This document shows, piece by piece, positions 1 through 14,000 of a DNA stretch of 64,000 nt; the stretch's first letter is position 1; every line of letters starts with the position of its first letter. The notes below the pieces were generated by a model, which saw only the letters and a list, made by a program, of their open reading frames with translations, did no database searches and was not told the origin of the DNA. A program made the position numbers and the translations under genes. Source of the stretch: Norana najaformis (lineage: Eukaryota; Annelida; Clitellata; Crassiclitellata; Hormogastridae); assembly GCA_964023275.1 (NCBI GenBank), contig OZ029914.1, positions 48,500,530 to 48,564,529 of the forward strand. The letters run 5' to 3'.

Positions 1-352
1 CGACAGCCGCTGCAGGCGATGTCCTGTAATTAGTAGTAGTTTGAGCTCGAATCGTCAGTCGGCGCTAAGTTCTCGAGGCAGTTGGTTGTTGAGGTTAGCC
101 GTGCTCAGTCAAAACGATCGAGAAGGCAATCAACACCGGATTTTCGGAGCCGATTCGACTCGATTCGACTTTCTTTGAACAGGGAGTTGAAACATTTCTT
201 TTCCAATCAAATTTATTGTGCTCCATGCCCGAGTACCTAGTATTAGATTTAACGTATAAAACTGATGTAGACAGGGACTTTGAATAATTTTCGTACATTG
301 AAATTGAGACAAGTGTTTACCTTAATTAAGACTAAAACATAGAAATTGAAGT

Positions 353-1078
353 ATGTCTGTGTCTGAATTCGGCAAAGAATCAGTTGCGCAGGATCCCGTA
401 TCGGACCTGTCCACAATCGTAGCGTCTTTGGCTGAATCCATCACTACGTTGATAGTCAGACAGAAACAGTTGAGAGACGAATTAATAGACAATCAGATTC
501 AGTTGAGAGAAGAACTGATACAGCGCCAGAATGAAACAATAGAAAATCAGGCCCTGTTGAGAGACGAATTGATACAGCGCCAAGCAACTCAAATGATGGA
601 AGTAAAGGAAGATCTATTGGCGCACTTCTCAGATCAAGCAGGTAAGATGGTGAAGAGTGATATGCCAGTACACTCCGACTTTATAGAGCGCCCTATCGAG
701 ACTGTAGAGGATAAGTCTGTCGGGAAGGTCAAAACGAACCCTTGTTCTCAAATGGGGGCAGTTTCCTACTCGGCAACCGCAGACTCCATGAAGCCACCTG
801 GTGACGAGGTTAAGATGCTTCCTCCTCTCCGTAGAATTGTGAGGTTAAGTGAGAAAGCACCAGTATATTACAGGAAGCAAGCCTTTAGTGGTCGATCCAC
901 ACAACAAACCGTTTCGGGTTCGAATCCTGAACGCATGTTTGCCGAATTGACAGCTTCCTCCTCCAAGGCCTTCCGACAGCACGCCAGAGAGGATGAGCAA
1001 CGATTCCCCGGCGTAACAGTATTTTGCCCATATCATTTTGTGACAAACACGAGTCCCGCCACAGTTTCTCCTGGATAA
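353..1078 (+). CDS. Gag-like coiled-coil ORF, probable retroelement remnant
   Basis: Uninterrupted 241-aa reading frame with an ATG start. Residues about 30-85 form a coiled coil built from repeated units of the type LRDELIxxQ / LREELIQRQ, rich in Gln, Glu and Leu. The second half is basic and low in complexity. No catalytic domain is visible, and no reverse transcriptase or integrase follows in the next 2 kb. An N-terminal coiled coil followed by a basic segment fits the gag-like protein of an LTR retrotransposon whose remainder is lost. A host coiled-coil exon is the alternative. No recognised zinc knuckle (CX2CX4HX4C) is present. Function not assigned. Confidence 0.35.
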   Translation: MSVSEFGKESVAQDPVSDLSTIVASLAESITTLIVRQKQLRDELIDNQIQLREELIQRQNETIENQALLRDELIQRQATQMMEVKEDLLAHFSDQAGKMVKSDMPVHSDFIERPIETVEDKSVGKVKTNPCSQMGAVSYSATADSMKPPGDEVKMLPPLRRIVRLSEKAPVYYRKQAFSGRSTQQTVSGSNPERMFAELTASSSKAFRQHAREDEQRFPGVTVFCPYHFVTNTSPATVSPG

Positions 1079-3440
1079 GGAGAAGTGTGTTGAACCACGG
1101 GCCGTAAATCTAAATACGACAGAAATCGAACGAATGAAACTTCAAATTAAGGAAACGAAATTGAATTTCTTTTGACACCCGTGTAAGATGAATAACACCC
1201 AAATGGTCAAACAAGGTGTATTCAGATGATGGATAGCGAAGGAGTCGATTGTAGAATAGCTACAGGCGTCCTATCGGCATCGTCTAGCGGTGAACCAATG
1301 AAACCTTGGAAGGAAGGACGGAAGATACGACATTGAAAGTTGATACAATACAATACAACTAACAGTTGATGAGTTCCTTACAAAGTTCAGAAGGGCGCAT
1401 TGTAGCCGGTCAATGGGAAGGGCTTCGGTAGTCATGAACAAAATTTCATGAAATGTTTACATGAGTTTCAGAGCTAGTCAATAAAATTACTTATCAGTGG
1501 TTTCTTTTCAGAAAGCTGAAGTCGATAAAAATAAGGTAAAATCTTGAGAACTATGTTATCAGAACACAGAGTGATGCTTAATGTTCAAAGGAGCTTGCAA
1601 TAAATGAGCGATTACCAGGCGCTTACTTGTATTTACCTCATTCATGATTGGCCTTGAGCGTCTGAAAATACATATAATGGTCGTTGAGAGACCAGATTTG
1701 AGCTACTCCTGAAGTTCCAAAATAACAGTTTTCATCCCGCAAAATCATCCATTGGGAAAACAAAAGTAGAAAGGGAGAGGTAGCAACACAAGCAAGATGA
1801 AGCTCATCTGTTGATCTTAGTTCTGATTGTGTCAGAGTCACAGAGGATACTTATAAACGGGCACGAGACTTAATTTGAGCTACTGAAAGATCCCGCAGCA
1901 TTAGGCATATGTTGCAGAGATAAATTATATAATAATTGAAGCCAAACTGGGCATAGGCCTATTTAGAATTACACTCTTGTTAAGATTAGCAAGTTGTACC
2001 AGGATGAGAGGTAATTAACCGATGGGCTACAGTCAGTAACCTTTCCGCCCACGATCTTTGTGTATCATTACAGTGTGTATACCATTACATGAGTCATTAA
2101 CTTGCACATGGTTGTAAATTTGCTGCACTGTGTAAATTAGTATTAGACAGACATTATAGGTCTGCATATTACAAACAAACGCACATATATGCACATACAA
2201 ACACACTTACATGCATATATACACATATACATCCTTACTTACTTACTTACTTACTTACTTATATAACATCCATTGGCAGACTCGCGCACAGCATACAACC
2301 AAACCACGGAGTCTCGACCATGTGCGAGAGGGCCATGACTCCTGCAGTTTCTGTTGCGAAACGCTTGTACATGTATACCAATCGAATGGAGAGTGTTGTC
2401 TTCAGCCGTCTTCGTTTCCAAGTTTGACCGCACCAGTAATTTCTGTCGTCTGTTGCCCTTCAGCAAATGACGCAAAGAAAAGACGGTCCAAGTCCTTTTG
2501 TTATCCATTCATACTGTTCTCGCTCTTCCACGTGCTCGTGATCCAGATGTTGCACACTGCATTATTTCTGTTTCCAAACACTTTCAATGCTTTCTCAAAA
2601 TATGGTCAAAGAATGTCAACTTTCTTGTCTTAATAACTGTCAACAATTCTTGTTTAACCCCAGCTTTCGCCAGTACCTAATCACTGGTTTTCATTGCAGT
2701 TCACGATGCTCTCAACATCTTTCTCAATCGACACATGAGTGCCTTCAAAAGTCTCATCCTAGCTGCAGCTGATGAACCACGACTTTCCATATTGTTCAAG
2801 GTTCCCATGATTCCCTGACCCTTGTTTAATTTAGCCTTTTATTTTGCATCCTATGTACGGGAATGTTTCAACCTGCATCATTTACTCATCCTAGACTTTG
2901 ATGCAGGAGGTAGTATCATCAATTTCCATCAGCTTTGTAGTATCGATATTAATCAATAAGTGAAACTATTTTGTGCTTATGTATAAATTTCCCTTATTCA
3001 CCTTATAAACACATACGTTTAGTACAAGTCTGTAATGTGGCAGATAAAATCAAAACCAAAGGTGTAGAACCCTATGAAACACTAAAAAGTTTAATATTCA
3101 ACTGGCCATACGTAGGTCTACGCATGGGCAGAGTTTTGGTCTATTTATAGTGTATAATTGTCTCTGGCTGCCTACGGTTTTCATTTCTATCCGGGATGCA
3201 TGTTTCCATTATATTTACGCATTCAGTCCACACTAGTCGTTTGCACCTTCTCATCTACCCCTTCCCTGCAAATGAATATTCATAAGTTAATGCTGTTGAG
3301 TGATCTTTTATTTCGAACACTTAAAATTTAACACCAAACATCACTGGACTAAGCATTACTGATTTAACGACCAGTTGAATCAATAGGTACAGATCTATTT
3401 CATCTTCAATGCAAATAGATTTAAATACAAGCACAGCATT
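1079..3440. other. Non-coding stretch without recognised gene
   Basis: I see no convincing coding exon here. It holds a short (TTAC)n tract near 2235-2265 and AT-rich unique-looking sequence. The short open frames around 2211-2772 have no domain features. Confidence 0.4.
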
Positions 3441-3891
3441 CTGTCGCGCCGCTTAGCCCTATACCTATACTGATTATATAATTCAGCAACTTCATTGGCT
3501 CCCTATCCAATCTGATATTCATTTTAAACTATTATCACTGGTAATCAGAGCTCGCATGAGCCAGGCTCCAAAATATCTTTGTGATCTTATTCGGCCTCCA
3601 CACTCTAGCACCTCATCCCGTCCTTTACTTTCTCTAGATCGTCTGGATCTATTTGTTCCTTGTGTTAAGTCCTCGTTTGCTCAGCAGAGGTCTTTTGCTG
3701 TTGTTAGCCCTTCTATGTGGAATGAACTTCCGCTATCGTTTAGGGCAAGAGTCACTGTTGGTGATAGAGCTCAGTCAGCTCGTAGTTTAAAGACGTTCTT
3801 ATTTCCCAGGGGCTCTCACGCTGGAAGCGCCTCTGAGTAGTTTGTTCTGTAAGAAGAGCTACATAAGTTATCAAATACAATACAATACAAT
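3441..3891 (+). mobile_element. LINE (CR1/L2-type) 3' fragment with (TACAA)n tail
   Basis: The frame 3490-3840 encodes the end of a non-LTR reverse transcriptase: an LHWLPIQ-type block, then RARMSQAPKYLCDLI, then QQRSFAVVSPSMWNELP and SLKTFLF. These are hallmarks of the ORF2 C-terminus in CR1/L2-like elements. It is followed by a short 3' region with a (TACAA)n tail at about 3868-3891, as target-primed LINE insertions often show. The 5' part is missing, so this is a dead copy. Confidence 0.8.
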
Positions 3892-4719
3892 ACTGACCAA
3901 CGGAACCTGACTATATATAAGATCAAAATTGACGTGAACGGCAATGTTTCAGTTACATCTTAAACACTTAAAACTGGAGTTCAGTAGAATCAAAATTTCC
4001 AGAGTTTCTGCCAATGTAGGACTAATTACACATGAAGTGTTTGCTATTAAGGAAGATTTGATATTAGACAGCCTGCTGAAATTCTTGGCATAACATAACA
4101 TAACATAAATGAAGATTTTTTAGCGCAACTACAAGAACAAACTCATCAGTAGTGCCCCCGATCAGTCAGAAAAGATCTAAAGTCAAACAGGAGAGATTTC
4201 AAGCGCTTGAGAAACAATGAAGGTGACAGGCTGATTAGCTCATTTCTAGTCTTGTACGCTATTGGCATTGTGCGTGCGTTGATTCGAAGATCGCTGCAAC
4301 ATTACACCAATGTTTCATCGTTACATAGCTATTTGAAAATAAATTACTGTTAAGACAAACTGCCTTAATAGTCATTTATTTTTATTCAGTTTGCTCTTTC
4401 CTGTAACTTGTGATATATAGGCCAACTAAGACTACTGTATTAGCCAATCGTAGCTATAGTTTTGTATTTTACGTATTTAATTTGTATGCTTCTGCGTTTA
4501 AACTTGAAAAAAAGTCTTACTTACATTGCAATTTATGATTATTTAAATGTCGCTTATCATTTTTAAAAAAGGATTCTATTTGCATTCTGCTGGAGTCTTC
4601 TGTCTAGCGGCTCAAGCCGTAGCTTCACTAAACACTTCAGTGACGTCGTTATTTATGAATATTCATTTGTAGAAAACCGACCAATGACATGGCGCAAATG
4701 CTAGTTTGGACTGAACTTG

Positions 4720-4725
4720 TATAAA
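4720..4725 (+). promoter_or_regulatory. Possible TATA box upstream of gene A
   Basis: TATAAA lies 284 bases upstream of the proposed first ATG of gene A, with a CCAAT about 40 bases further upstream (4680-4684). It is plausible as a core promoter but unsupported by transcript data. A 24-bp block about 125 bp downstream (4845-4868) is repeated exactly upstream of gene B. Confidence 0.25.
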
Positions 4726-4844
4726 GAACGAGAATATGCATCCGAGATGCCCCATGGTTACACAAACCTTAAACATCCTTGTAACGCTCAGCCATCATTC
4801 AGTAGGACTCGTGTACGGTTATTAGTATCGAGCGTCTCGACTTT

Positions 4845-4868
4845 CGTATTCCCAAAATAACACTGTGA
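4845..4868 (+). promoter_or_regulatory. 24-bp block conserved upstream of genes A and B
   Basis: A 24-base identical block (beginning CGTATTCCCAAAATAAC) lies 141 bp before the exon 1 ATG of gene A. It recurs at 22771-22794, 213 bp before the exon 1 ATG of gene B. Flanking sequence is much less similar, so the block may be a retained regulatory or 5' UTR element. Confidence 0.35.
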
Positions 4869-5008
4869 CTCAGGTTGTTCTGTGTTTATAGTCGTAGCCT
4901 ATGAAATTGGGCCACTCTACTTCATCGAATATATTGACAGCAAACTAGTGTTTTTGTCCAAGAGTGACATCTAATAAGACAAAACGGCTTTCTGGTTATG
5001 TTTTAGCG

Positions 5009-5051
5009 ATGAATAATCACGTGACTTCACTTGCTGGTTACCCTTTCCGTG
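5009..5051 (+). CDS. Gene A exon 1 (start codon, 14 aa)
   Basis: An ATG followed by 14 codons and one base ends at a consensus donor (CGTG|GTAAGT). Gene B has a 43-nt exon of the same length and phase at the equivalent place (23007-23049). The following exon supplies the hydrophobic stretch GLIVTVLIM, so the two exons together make the signal peptide or signal anchor. Confidence 0.55.
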
Positions 5052-8000
5052 GTAAGTGCACCTAGGCTCTGTAGTAGGCCCTAACTAGTTAGGCATACTA
5101 TAAGAGCCTTACATTTTAGTAACATGGTTTCAGCGATCATCCTATTTTTACAGTCTCTTGGTCTTGTAAAAGTTTCGAATTATTACCCAATATTGCACGT
5201 CTTAGATGATGCCCTTGAAATATGAACTGCATCTGAGCACATAACGTTCGCCCAGCTCCTGCATGTGGTTCTACATAAAGTAGCCTAATATGAAATCCAC
5301 CATCTCCTTGCTTCACTTTTGTTCTGAATCTGTTCATACACCATAAATCCATCAATTCGCTGTTTAAATCCAAAAGCCCAGCCCGAGACCCTGTATAAAT
5401 GTTCATATACAAAAAATTACGATTTTAACTTAATAGTTTAAGAAAAATAAGTGTTGTAGTAGAAACGTTGACCCTATAAATTATACATCGAAACATTTAT
5501 TTAGCGCCTTTAAAAGCCACAACACACGTAGAACTACTCGTTATCCTTACAATTCGTTCATAAGCACGCTAGAAGTTCTTTGCTTAGATGTCACTTTGTC
5601 AACTCATCTTTGCCTCAGCTGAAATATCTAATAACGCAGAACTGAGCATTTTAGGGTTGTGTTTTTCTTATGCTGTTATTCGTAGATAGACATACGGCAT
5701 GAAATTGTTATAGGGATGGCGTATTTTAAAGCATCACTGTTTTTGTTGCACAGATATACGCTTCAGATGGGGCTGTGGGTTGATAGTGACAGTCTTAATT
5801 ATGCAGCATCGCTTCACGCTCTCTACACATTTAAGAAAACCGAGGAACACTGTTTCCGTTGTGGGAAATAGAATGAAAATGGAATGCAATAGAAATCAGT
5901 CTTTGTTTCCGATTGATTGGGAATTTGCTTCAACCGGTTCATATAGTTTCTCATATATTTACAGTAGTCAACGAATAACAGAAAATCTGTCTTCGAGGTA
6001 TAAGATCGACACAGACAACAACACACGATACGATATCGTCATAGATTCTGTAGATTTGTCTCACGCTGGAACATACAGATGCATGCCAATCACCGAAAAA
6101 GTTATAAACGTGACCTTGGATTCAGCTCAACTCATAGTCCTAGGTGAAACAATAATATGCTTTTAAATTATCTATTATGTGCTTCATACTTCAGCTCTGT
6201 TAGTAAACTTCAAATGTTTTGATAAAACATATTATTACATACTTACTTATTGCACTTACATGCATGCAACTAAATATTTAGCCTATATAACAATTACCTC
6301 TAACTCATGCCAATCCTCCCAACCCGCCTATCTTCGTCAGTTAGTTACAATCCAAACACTCCGTTCAACCCGCGCCTCTTCTGCCCTACCGTCACCTTAT
6401 CCTTAAAATTTGGAAATGCAAATTTAAAACTAACCCTAACCCTAACTCTAAATATTTGCAGCCTCTGATCCTGTTTGCAATACGAATGCAAGTGTTTTGA
6501 ACGATAGCATCGTGGAAGGTGATTACATTCGAATGTGGTGCACAGTCAACTACAGTGGAAACTGCATTCCCGCCATGGAGTGGACCAGAAGTAACGGCCA
6601 AAATGTGAATAACGTCAATATCCTTTATACTAGAACATCGACAACAACAACATCGTCGCTAATAATACAATTAAATTCAAATGACAATGGAGTTACGTTC
6701 ACGTGCAAGGCGACCATCAAACCAATGACCACGTTCAATAGAACTACAAGACCAGGCGAAGCTGCTGCAACTAACAATCCTACGTATCAGCACTTGTGGA
6801 ATTTCAAGGCTAATGTATTATGTGAGTAACAAAATATATATTACAAACATACAACCCTTTCATGGTATGCGATGGTTGCGATTTTGTAAGATAAATACCT
6901 TGAAAATACCTGCACTATTGAGCATTTGTCAAAATTAAAGTCATATGCCTGTTATATAACTACTTAAACGTTCTTCTTAAGTCTTAATGCGTTATCTCCA
7001 TAAAAACTTTCGTCAGTCAATGTATTACATTATTTTATGTCAGGAAATAAACCGCTTATTGTTTCTTGATTCCGAGTTTTGTCACCATTTGGGTTGTGGG
7101 ATTAATACCTAATTACGAACAGTATGACATAAGATTTCCATTCTTTTGTAATATTTATGTCTCCTCTTATAAACAAACACTGCATTCGATCATTGGATAC
7201 CCTTACTCTTGCTGAGCCCCGCACCAGAACAGCGTTGGGCTCTCGGGCATTCTCGGTGGCTGATTCAAAGCTTAAGAAGTCGCTGTTCGGTTCCTTAAAG
7301 TCATTTAAGTATCAACTTGCTAACCCACCCCCTTTCCTGGCTTCTGGTTTCTCTGATCCGTAAAATTTCGACCAGATTTTGGTTGACGATTACCATAAAT
7401 AGACCATCGACTGATATCTTGTGCATTATAATAACGGCTGTACATAAGGCCTTAGCTTAGGTTATGTTAAAAGTTATAACTATTTTCCGTTAATGCAGCG
7501 AAATATGCTTATGCCTGCAATATTTTATACTAGGTTTTATTTTATAATCCTTCATCTAGCATTTACGTTTCATGCCAGATGGTTAAACAACCATGTTACC
7601 TCGTGCGTACATGTAACAGACTATCCAACGGACAACTGTCGAACGTGAAACTTAGGTCTACTTAACTTCGCTCTTCTGCAAAAACGATAATCTATAATTT
7701 TTCATGTTCACATGCTAGTGTCGCATGACATTTGATTTTGCTTGTGCCAGAACTGTAACAATCGTTCCTTCTATTTTTTATTTCGATAAGAGTTTTCGTT
7801 ATTTCATTCTAACAAAGTCAATGGCCATGTTATACAATCAGTACTAACCTGTTTTTAGTATGTCTTTTTAGTCCCATAATAATTTGCTTTTCTAACTGTA
7901 ATTATTTAATACTCTAAATACTTTTATAATCAGATGAACCAAGAAATCTTACCATAACAGGCCCGCCTATAAAAGGCACCCATAAGGTTGGCGATCATCT

Positions 8001-11000
8001 AACGTGTTGGGCCAATGGTAACCCCACTCCAGACTACGAATGGATGGAGATTGGAACAAACAGAACCATTCATGGATCCGTTCTAATCATCGCTGACTAC
8101 ATGAGGTCAGATCAGAATCACAGCTTCATTTGCACAGCATACAACAATGTGGCTGGTCTTCAAAGACATATTGCTCAAACAGTTGCATTCACAGTAACAG
8201 GTAAAAATATTGCAACATTCCACAGGGAAACATTTATTACTACTGAATCTGGAAAATAAAATGTAATGCTATAATACGATATTGTTTTAATCTTTCTTAC
8301 TGATTGACCCAGACACAAAGTGAACATTTGATAGTTATAGCCTACAGATCAGCCGTGATGCCTGGCAGAATCCAAGCGAAGCACATGACAGCAGTTTATA
8401 CTTGAGCGTTGCATCAAGTCGGAGTAGTTGTCCGGATATACCGTTTTTAATTGAAAAGATAAGGAGTGTTAGATATGGGGGCTTGAGATAACTAATACAA
8501 AGTGGACGACAAGTGCGGTGGAGGGAACAGATAATTAACGAAATTAAGAGAGGATATCATACTCCAGCTATGATTTTATGCAGACTGAGTTGCCACTGAG
8601 GCACAGAACCTCACTGGATTGGTGGTACTCTGTGCTCAAAATATATCTACGGTTCCACTCCTAAAACCGAGGGCTTAAGATGTAGCCTACAGCCGCGGAC
8701 ATAGTAATTATTTTCCCGGCAAATCAATAAATATTTATAAAATTGCTGATGTCGTGTTTTTCAAGTGGTTATTATAGAGCATAAACAACAGGTTTATAGC
8801 TGGTGCGGTTCTAACCTAGACTTCAACATAACCTTCCAATATCAGTTTAAATCTGAAAACAGTGTCAGATACATTGTGTAGCATTTTATGATGGTGATAA
8901 AACTGTCTCGGCACAAATGAACATGCAAATAAGAGCGTACATTCATATTTTTTCTAAATATCGTCATTTACAGCCGTATAAAGGCGTTGCAAACCAATCT
9001 TTCCTGCAAGCGAAAAGCATTATTTAGTAACCTTTCCTTAGTATGGTATTAATTATATTTATTTCATATTCTTTTTCAATAATTTTTCCGACAGACAAGA
9101 TTAATTTAATCGAGTTTCCTTTTGAATAGCCTCTTTTCACCAGTGAAGATGCTTGTGTATGGTTCACTTTGGAGACATATGCTGCAATTTATGTAGAGTA
9201 AATTTTATTGTAATAATGTTCATCTCAAAACAACGAAAATTGTTACGTTCTTTGTGTCAAATTACAGGGGAATCTCAAAATGCCACGGGGCAGTACATCA
9301 TGATCGCATTAATAGTTGTTGGATCAGTATGCTGCTTAATATCATTATTGTATCTTTGCAACAGTCGATTCCCTTTCATAAAAGGTAGGCACTTATTGTT
9401 TCCATATTGTGGTATTTATTTACTTAGGCTATAAATTGTTACCTATCCTCGCGTGTTCGGTCATTGTGTGTCCGAGTCTGCGTTTAATGCTTTGTGCGGA
9501 TGTTGTGCGCGATTGGACGATGTTCGGACATCTGCTATTGCCAGCATCGCCCACCACGTCGATCCATGGGCCCATCTAATATGCACTTACGCGATCGTAA
9601 TCGTAATCATAAACTTGAAATTTCTACAGCACACAACATAAGCCAAGTCGCAGGATCCAGCTTATTCACAGGCGCTCAATCAAAACAAAATCGATAGGCA
9701 GGAAGGGTTTGGTTCCAAGTCAAGATCCAAGAGTCGGGCAAGCAAACAGTCAGACGGCTATGGTGGATGATGTTTGGAATTGGAGCGAAAGAGAGACAAG
9801 GGGAAGAGGAAGAATCAGGATAGCATCTTTGGAAGAGGAATGTTTTCAATTTTGAGTGAAAGACTTGCGCAGAGATCCTGGATGGATTCTGCACTTGTCA
9901 TACGCAGCCAAGTCCGTTTGGACAATACTGTACCTGATGCCATACGCCGATTGCGACGGGGATATAATGGATTTGGTTCTTCTATGGCGAGCCTCAAGCG
10001 GGCATCGAGATCCCCTGCGAAGAGGTCTCTTCGTTCGACACTCATTGAATTTGTTGTACATCAAAGATCCGGGGATATAAGGTACCTGTTGGTGCATTTG
10101 GCTCAATTTTTAACTCTGGAATGATTGCTCGGAGCTACCAGCACTTAGTTCGCTTCGGTGTAATTCTGTCTTTTCATCGCAATCTGGAGTTGGAACTCTG
10201 AATTCTCATCAGTTACCAGCAGTGGATAAGAATTCGCTGGCTGATCGTTTTGTCTGCATGAGAAGCTCTCTAGTTACAAGCACATCATTGTTATCCTCTT
10301 ATGCAAACGAACTTGTCATTCTTATAGAACTCTACAGCAGTTAGGCTAGTGACAACTGCTTTTCTGAGGGTTCTAAAGACGTGAGCTAATTTCCCAGATA
10401 CATAAGATACATTCCAATACCTGGTGGCAATTATTGCAGAATATTACTGTGCATCACACAACTTTACATTACTACCCCACACAGGTGAAGATTTTGTTTT
10501 GGTTTGCTTCAAAATATTACGAAAAACCCTCAAAGCCACGATGCGCTATTTATTGCCCCGACCTATCTAATCTAATTTAATGACTTCTATAGCGCCGTTA
10601 TCATAATGTTTAAGACCAATCAAGTCAAATCGCAGTAAAAATGACACCGTTGAAGGAGCCGGGTCGAATTCTGATGGGTCAGAGAAACCAGAAGCCAGGC
10701 TATGGTGGGTAGGCGAGTTGAAAGAGATGTGTCTTTAGCTTATACCTGAATGACATCACAGAACTGACCGAACGAAATAGAACCTGGCAGTGAATTCCAA
10801 AGCCGTGGATCAGCAACCGAGAACGCTCTAGAACTCAACACTGTCCTGGTACGAGGGACAACAAGAGTTGCAGTGTTCACTGATCGAGTGCAATATTTGT
10901 TGGTATGAAGGTTGAACATGGAACAGAGGTAAGTCGGCTGATTCAGATGTAGTGCTTTATGGACTATACCACAGATTTTAAACTGGATTCTTTGTTCATT

Positions 11001-14000
11001 GGGCAACCAATGTAAAGAATGGAGCATTGGAATGATATGTTGATACTTAGGTGCTTTTGTTATGGCCCTGAAACATTTGCGGTTTGTGCAGCTCCTTCTT
11101 TGCACTGCCAATAAGAAGTGAGTTACAGTAGTCAAGCCTGTTGGAAACCAATTCATTAGCTAGTGGGATCAAGACAGTATGAGGCAAAAGAGATTTGATT
11201 CTACGAATAAATGGAATGTACCTTATGTAAGTGAAAATGAACTGATTTGCACATGGCGCCAACATGATTAGAAAATGGCAAAGTGGAGTCAACTATTACA
11301 TCTAGACTGCGTGCGCAGTCAATAAGATTGGCAAGGAAGCCACCCAGCTGAATAGATGTGAGGTAATCAAATTCATGGAGCTGTTGGCTAGAGCCTAGAA
11401 GAAGGAATTCAGTCTTTCAAGGATTCAGAAGAAGCTTCTCACTAATCCTCCAAGACTGAACTTCATAAAAAAACTGAAGCAAGTCGTTGAAGAGCACGAT
11501 TAGACGTACAACTGTCAAATGAGAGGAATAGCTGAGTATCATCAGCGTACAGGTATCAGCCAAGACAACTAGTGAATTGTTGTATTGCTTGATTCTTATG
11601 CATAAGTTGCAGCTTTAATTTGCGATAAATATGTTTCTGTATAACATGCGATAAATGTGTTTTTGTATAACATGTGAAATTTGTTATTTTTCAATGGATA
11701 GGACGTGCTGAACCCGATATTCTTCGAGCAGTGCAAGGAAACTCTTTTGGTAAGGACTCCCTAACTTTCCTATGAACGATTGAAGTTCGTTAATCGGTTC
11801 GCTATTTTGCCTGGATGGTTTTCATCATCTATGGTTACATACTACTAGCACCTATATGAAGCTACAGGTATAGTAGCTATGATGATCATAAAATATTTAT
11901 TTGCTTGTGTGAAGATTCTTTGAGTTAACGTTAGTATTAAGATGTTAGCCAAAATGTTCACACCAACCTTGGGTTTTGTCTTTACTGATGCCACTTATTG
12001 TTGAAATAATTTGTCTTTCTGTCTTGTAAAACTTTTTTCACTATGGGTATTTTCTTCTAAAGTATTTATAGGATTTTATATTGAATCCATTAACACGTGT
12101 GACTTTCTATGCATGCAGCAGAGTCATTGGAAGACCAGCCAGTTGGCCGGCTACGCGCTGGGCAAGCGACGCAACCACCAGAATTTGAAGGCAAGAACTG
12201 TTAATTTATTACGCGCTGATGATTGCAAGACACTTAGCTTTAAAAGTCAGTTAATCAAGATTATTGATTTGTTCACGCCTATATCACATCTTAGGAATTA
12301 TTACTGCAATCTGATAACAGAGGGACCTATGACTTGCAATTCTGTGATCTTTACTGAAAGCCAGTGTAAAGCTATAGATATACCCAACTAGAATATTTGA
12401 TCCCTGTTTGGCTAAGCTGTATCACTGCGAAGGCTATAAGAATCAAGTTGTTTGTCCGCCCTAATTTGGTCAGTGACAGCTATAAATATTAATTTATTTA
12501 TTGATGGTAAATGAATTAATAACCACGAGCCAAACTGCCATAACAAGAATATAAACAGCTTAATCAGCTATTTTCCATGGAACAATATGCTTGTTATTTT
12601 CATTTTATCTGACATTTCAGACTACAGTTTGCGACAAAGACATCTATTTCCAGTTTACGCTGAAGTTCAAAGAGAAGTACAGAGTAAGTAGAATAATAAC
12701 TTAGCTTAGTTATGGTGAAAAGTTTTATCTTTTGTTAAAACGAATGCAAAATAAGAATAGGTCTCTACGTTCTGTACTCTAACCATTTGTATTACATTGT
12801 TGCATCATTCTCATTGATGCTTGGTAAAATTTTGAGGGTTTTTGTTTATTGTCTAGGTAGGCCGATGCCTCCTTGCAAATTGTTTTAGAGAAACCCACCA
12901 AATTAAACTTAGACACACTAAAATTTAAATCTGTAAGGTCACATGTGGTGGCATAATCTCACTCGATAACACTGGACAACAAATTTTTACAAAAGTCATG
13001 TTACTGAAATGAAATTAGTCAGTTCTTATCAATTTGTATGTGCTGAACACGAATATGACAGTGAAAATGCCGAATTGGCTCTAGTTTTTTTGTAATCTGA
13101 AATGAAGTAATTTTATATCGCACAATGCATGCCAATAGTGATACACTTACAGTTAATATTTGTAAAAACCAGGTCATAGACTAGTTCTTAGATTTTTTTG
13201 CCTGTCTCTTGTACAGCTGTTCGGGAGCATCTCTGCGGAGTGTCCAGCAGTAGTCAGCCAATATTGTAGTGGACCATTTTCCCTGGTACCTTTGCTCCAT
13301 TGTTGCGATATCTTGATGAAAACGTTCGCCATGTTCGTCACTAACCATACCACAGTTGTCAGGGAAGAAATCCAGATGGGAATGAAGGAAATGCATCTTC
13401 AGAGACATATTGCAGCGAAATTTCTCGTACTGCTTGAGCATGTCTTCTACTAGTTCCTTGTAGTTTTCTGCCCTAACATTCCCCAGAAAGTCTGTAGACA
13501 CTAGACGAAAAGCATTCCATGCTTGTTTCGCATCACCCTCCAGAAAGTTGTTGAAGCGGTCATCTTTGAAGAGTTCTCTAATCTGAGGACCCACAAAAAC
13601 TCCCTCTTTAATCTTTGCTTCGCTGAGTCGAGGGAATTTTTCATGCAGGTATCGGAAAGCTGGCGAAGTGCGGTCCATGGCTTTCACGAAGTTCTTCACC
13701 AAACCTAGTTTGATGTGAAGGGGTGGTAGTAGGATTTTGTGAGCCTCGACCAGAGCTGGGTGCTGGATATTCTTCTGTCCAACTGCCATGTTTTGTCTGG
13801 GAGTCCATTCCTTCCGCACGTAGTGCAACTCTCTTGCTCGGCTATCCCACTCACACAAGAAACACATATATTTTGTATATCCTTGCTGCAGTCCCACTAA
13901 AATGGCAACTACCTTCAAATCACCACACAGGTGCCATTTGTACCTGTTATAGTCAATGGAATGCAGTAGCTGTTTTAGGTTATCGTATGTCTCTTTCATG

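Noticed and set aside
5717..5765. Alternative start codon just before the gene A V exon
   Set aside because: An ATG at 5717 opens a short leader-like frame, but it runs out of frame with the Ig domain and stops. The phase 1 acceptor at 5753 explains the sequence better and is matched in gene B.
9774..10124. Overlapping open frames on both strands
   Set aside because: They overlap or adjoin the decayed minus-strand LINE end at 9590-9870 and show no domain, splice or repeat support as host genes.
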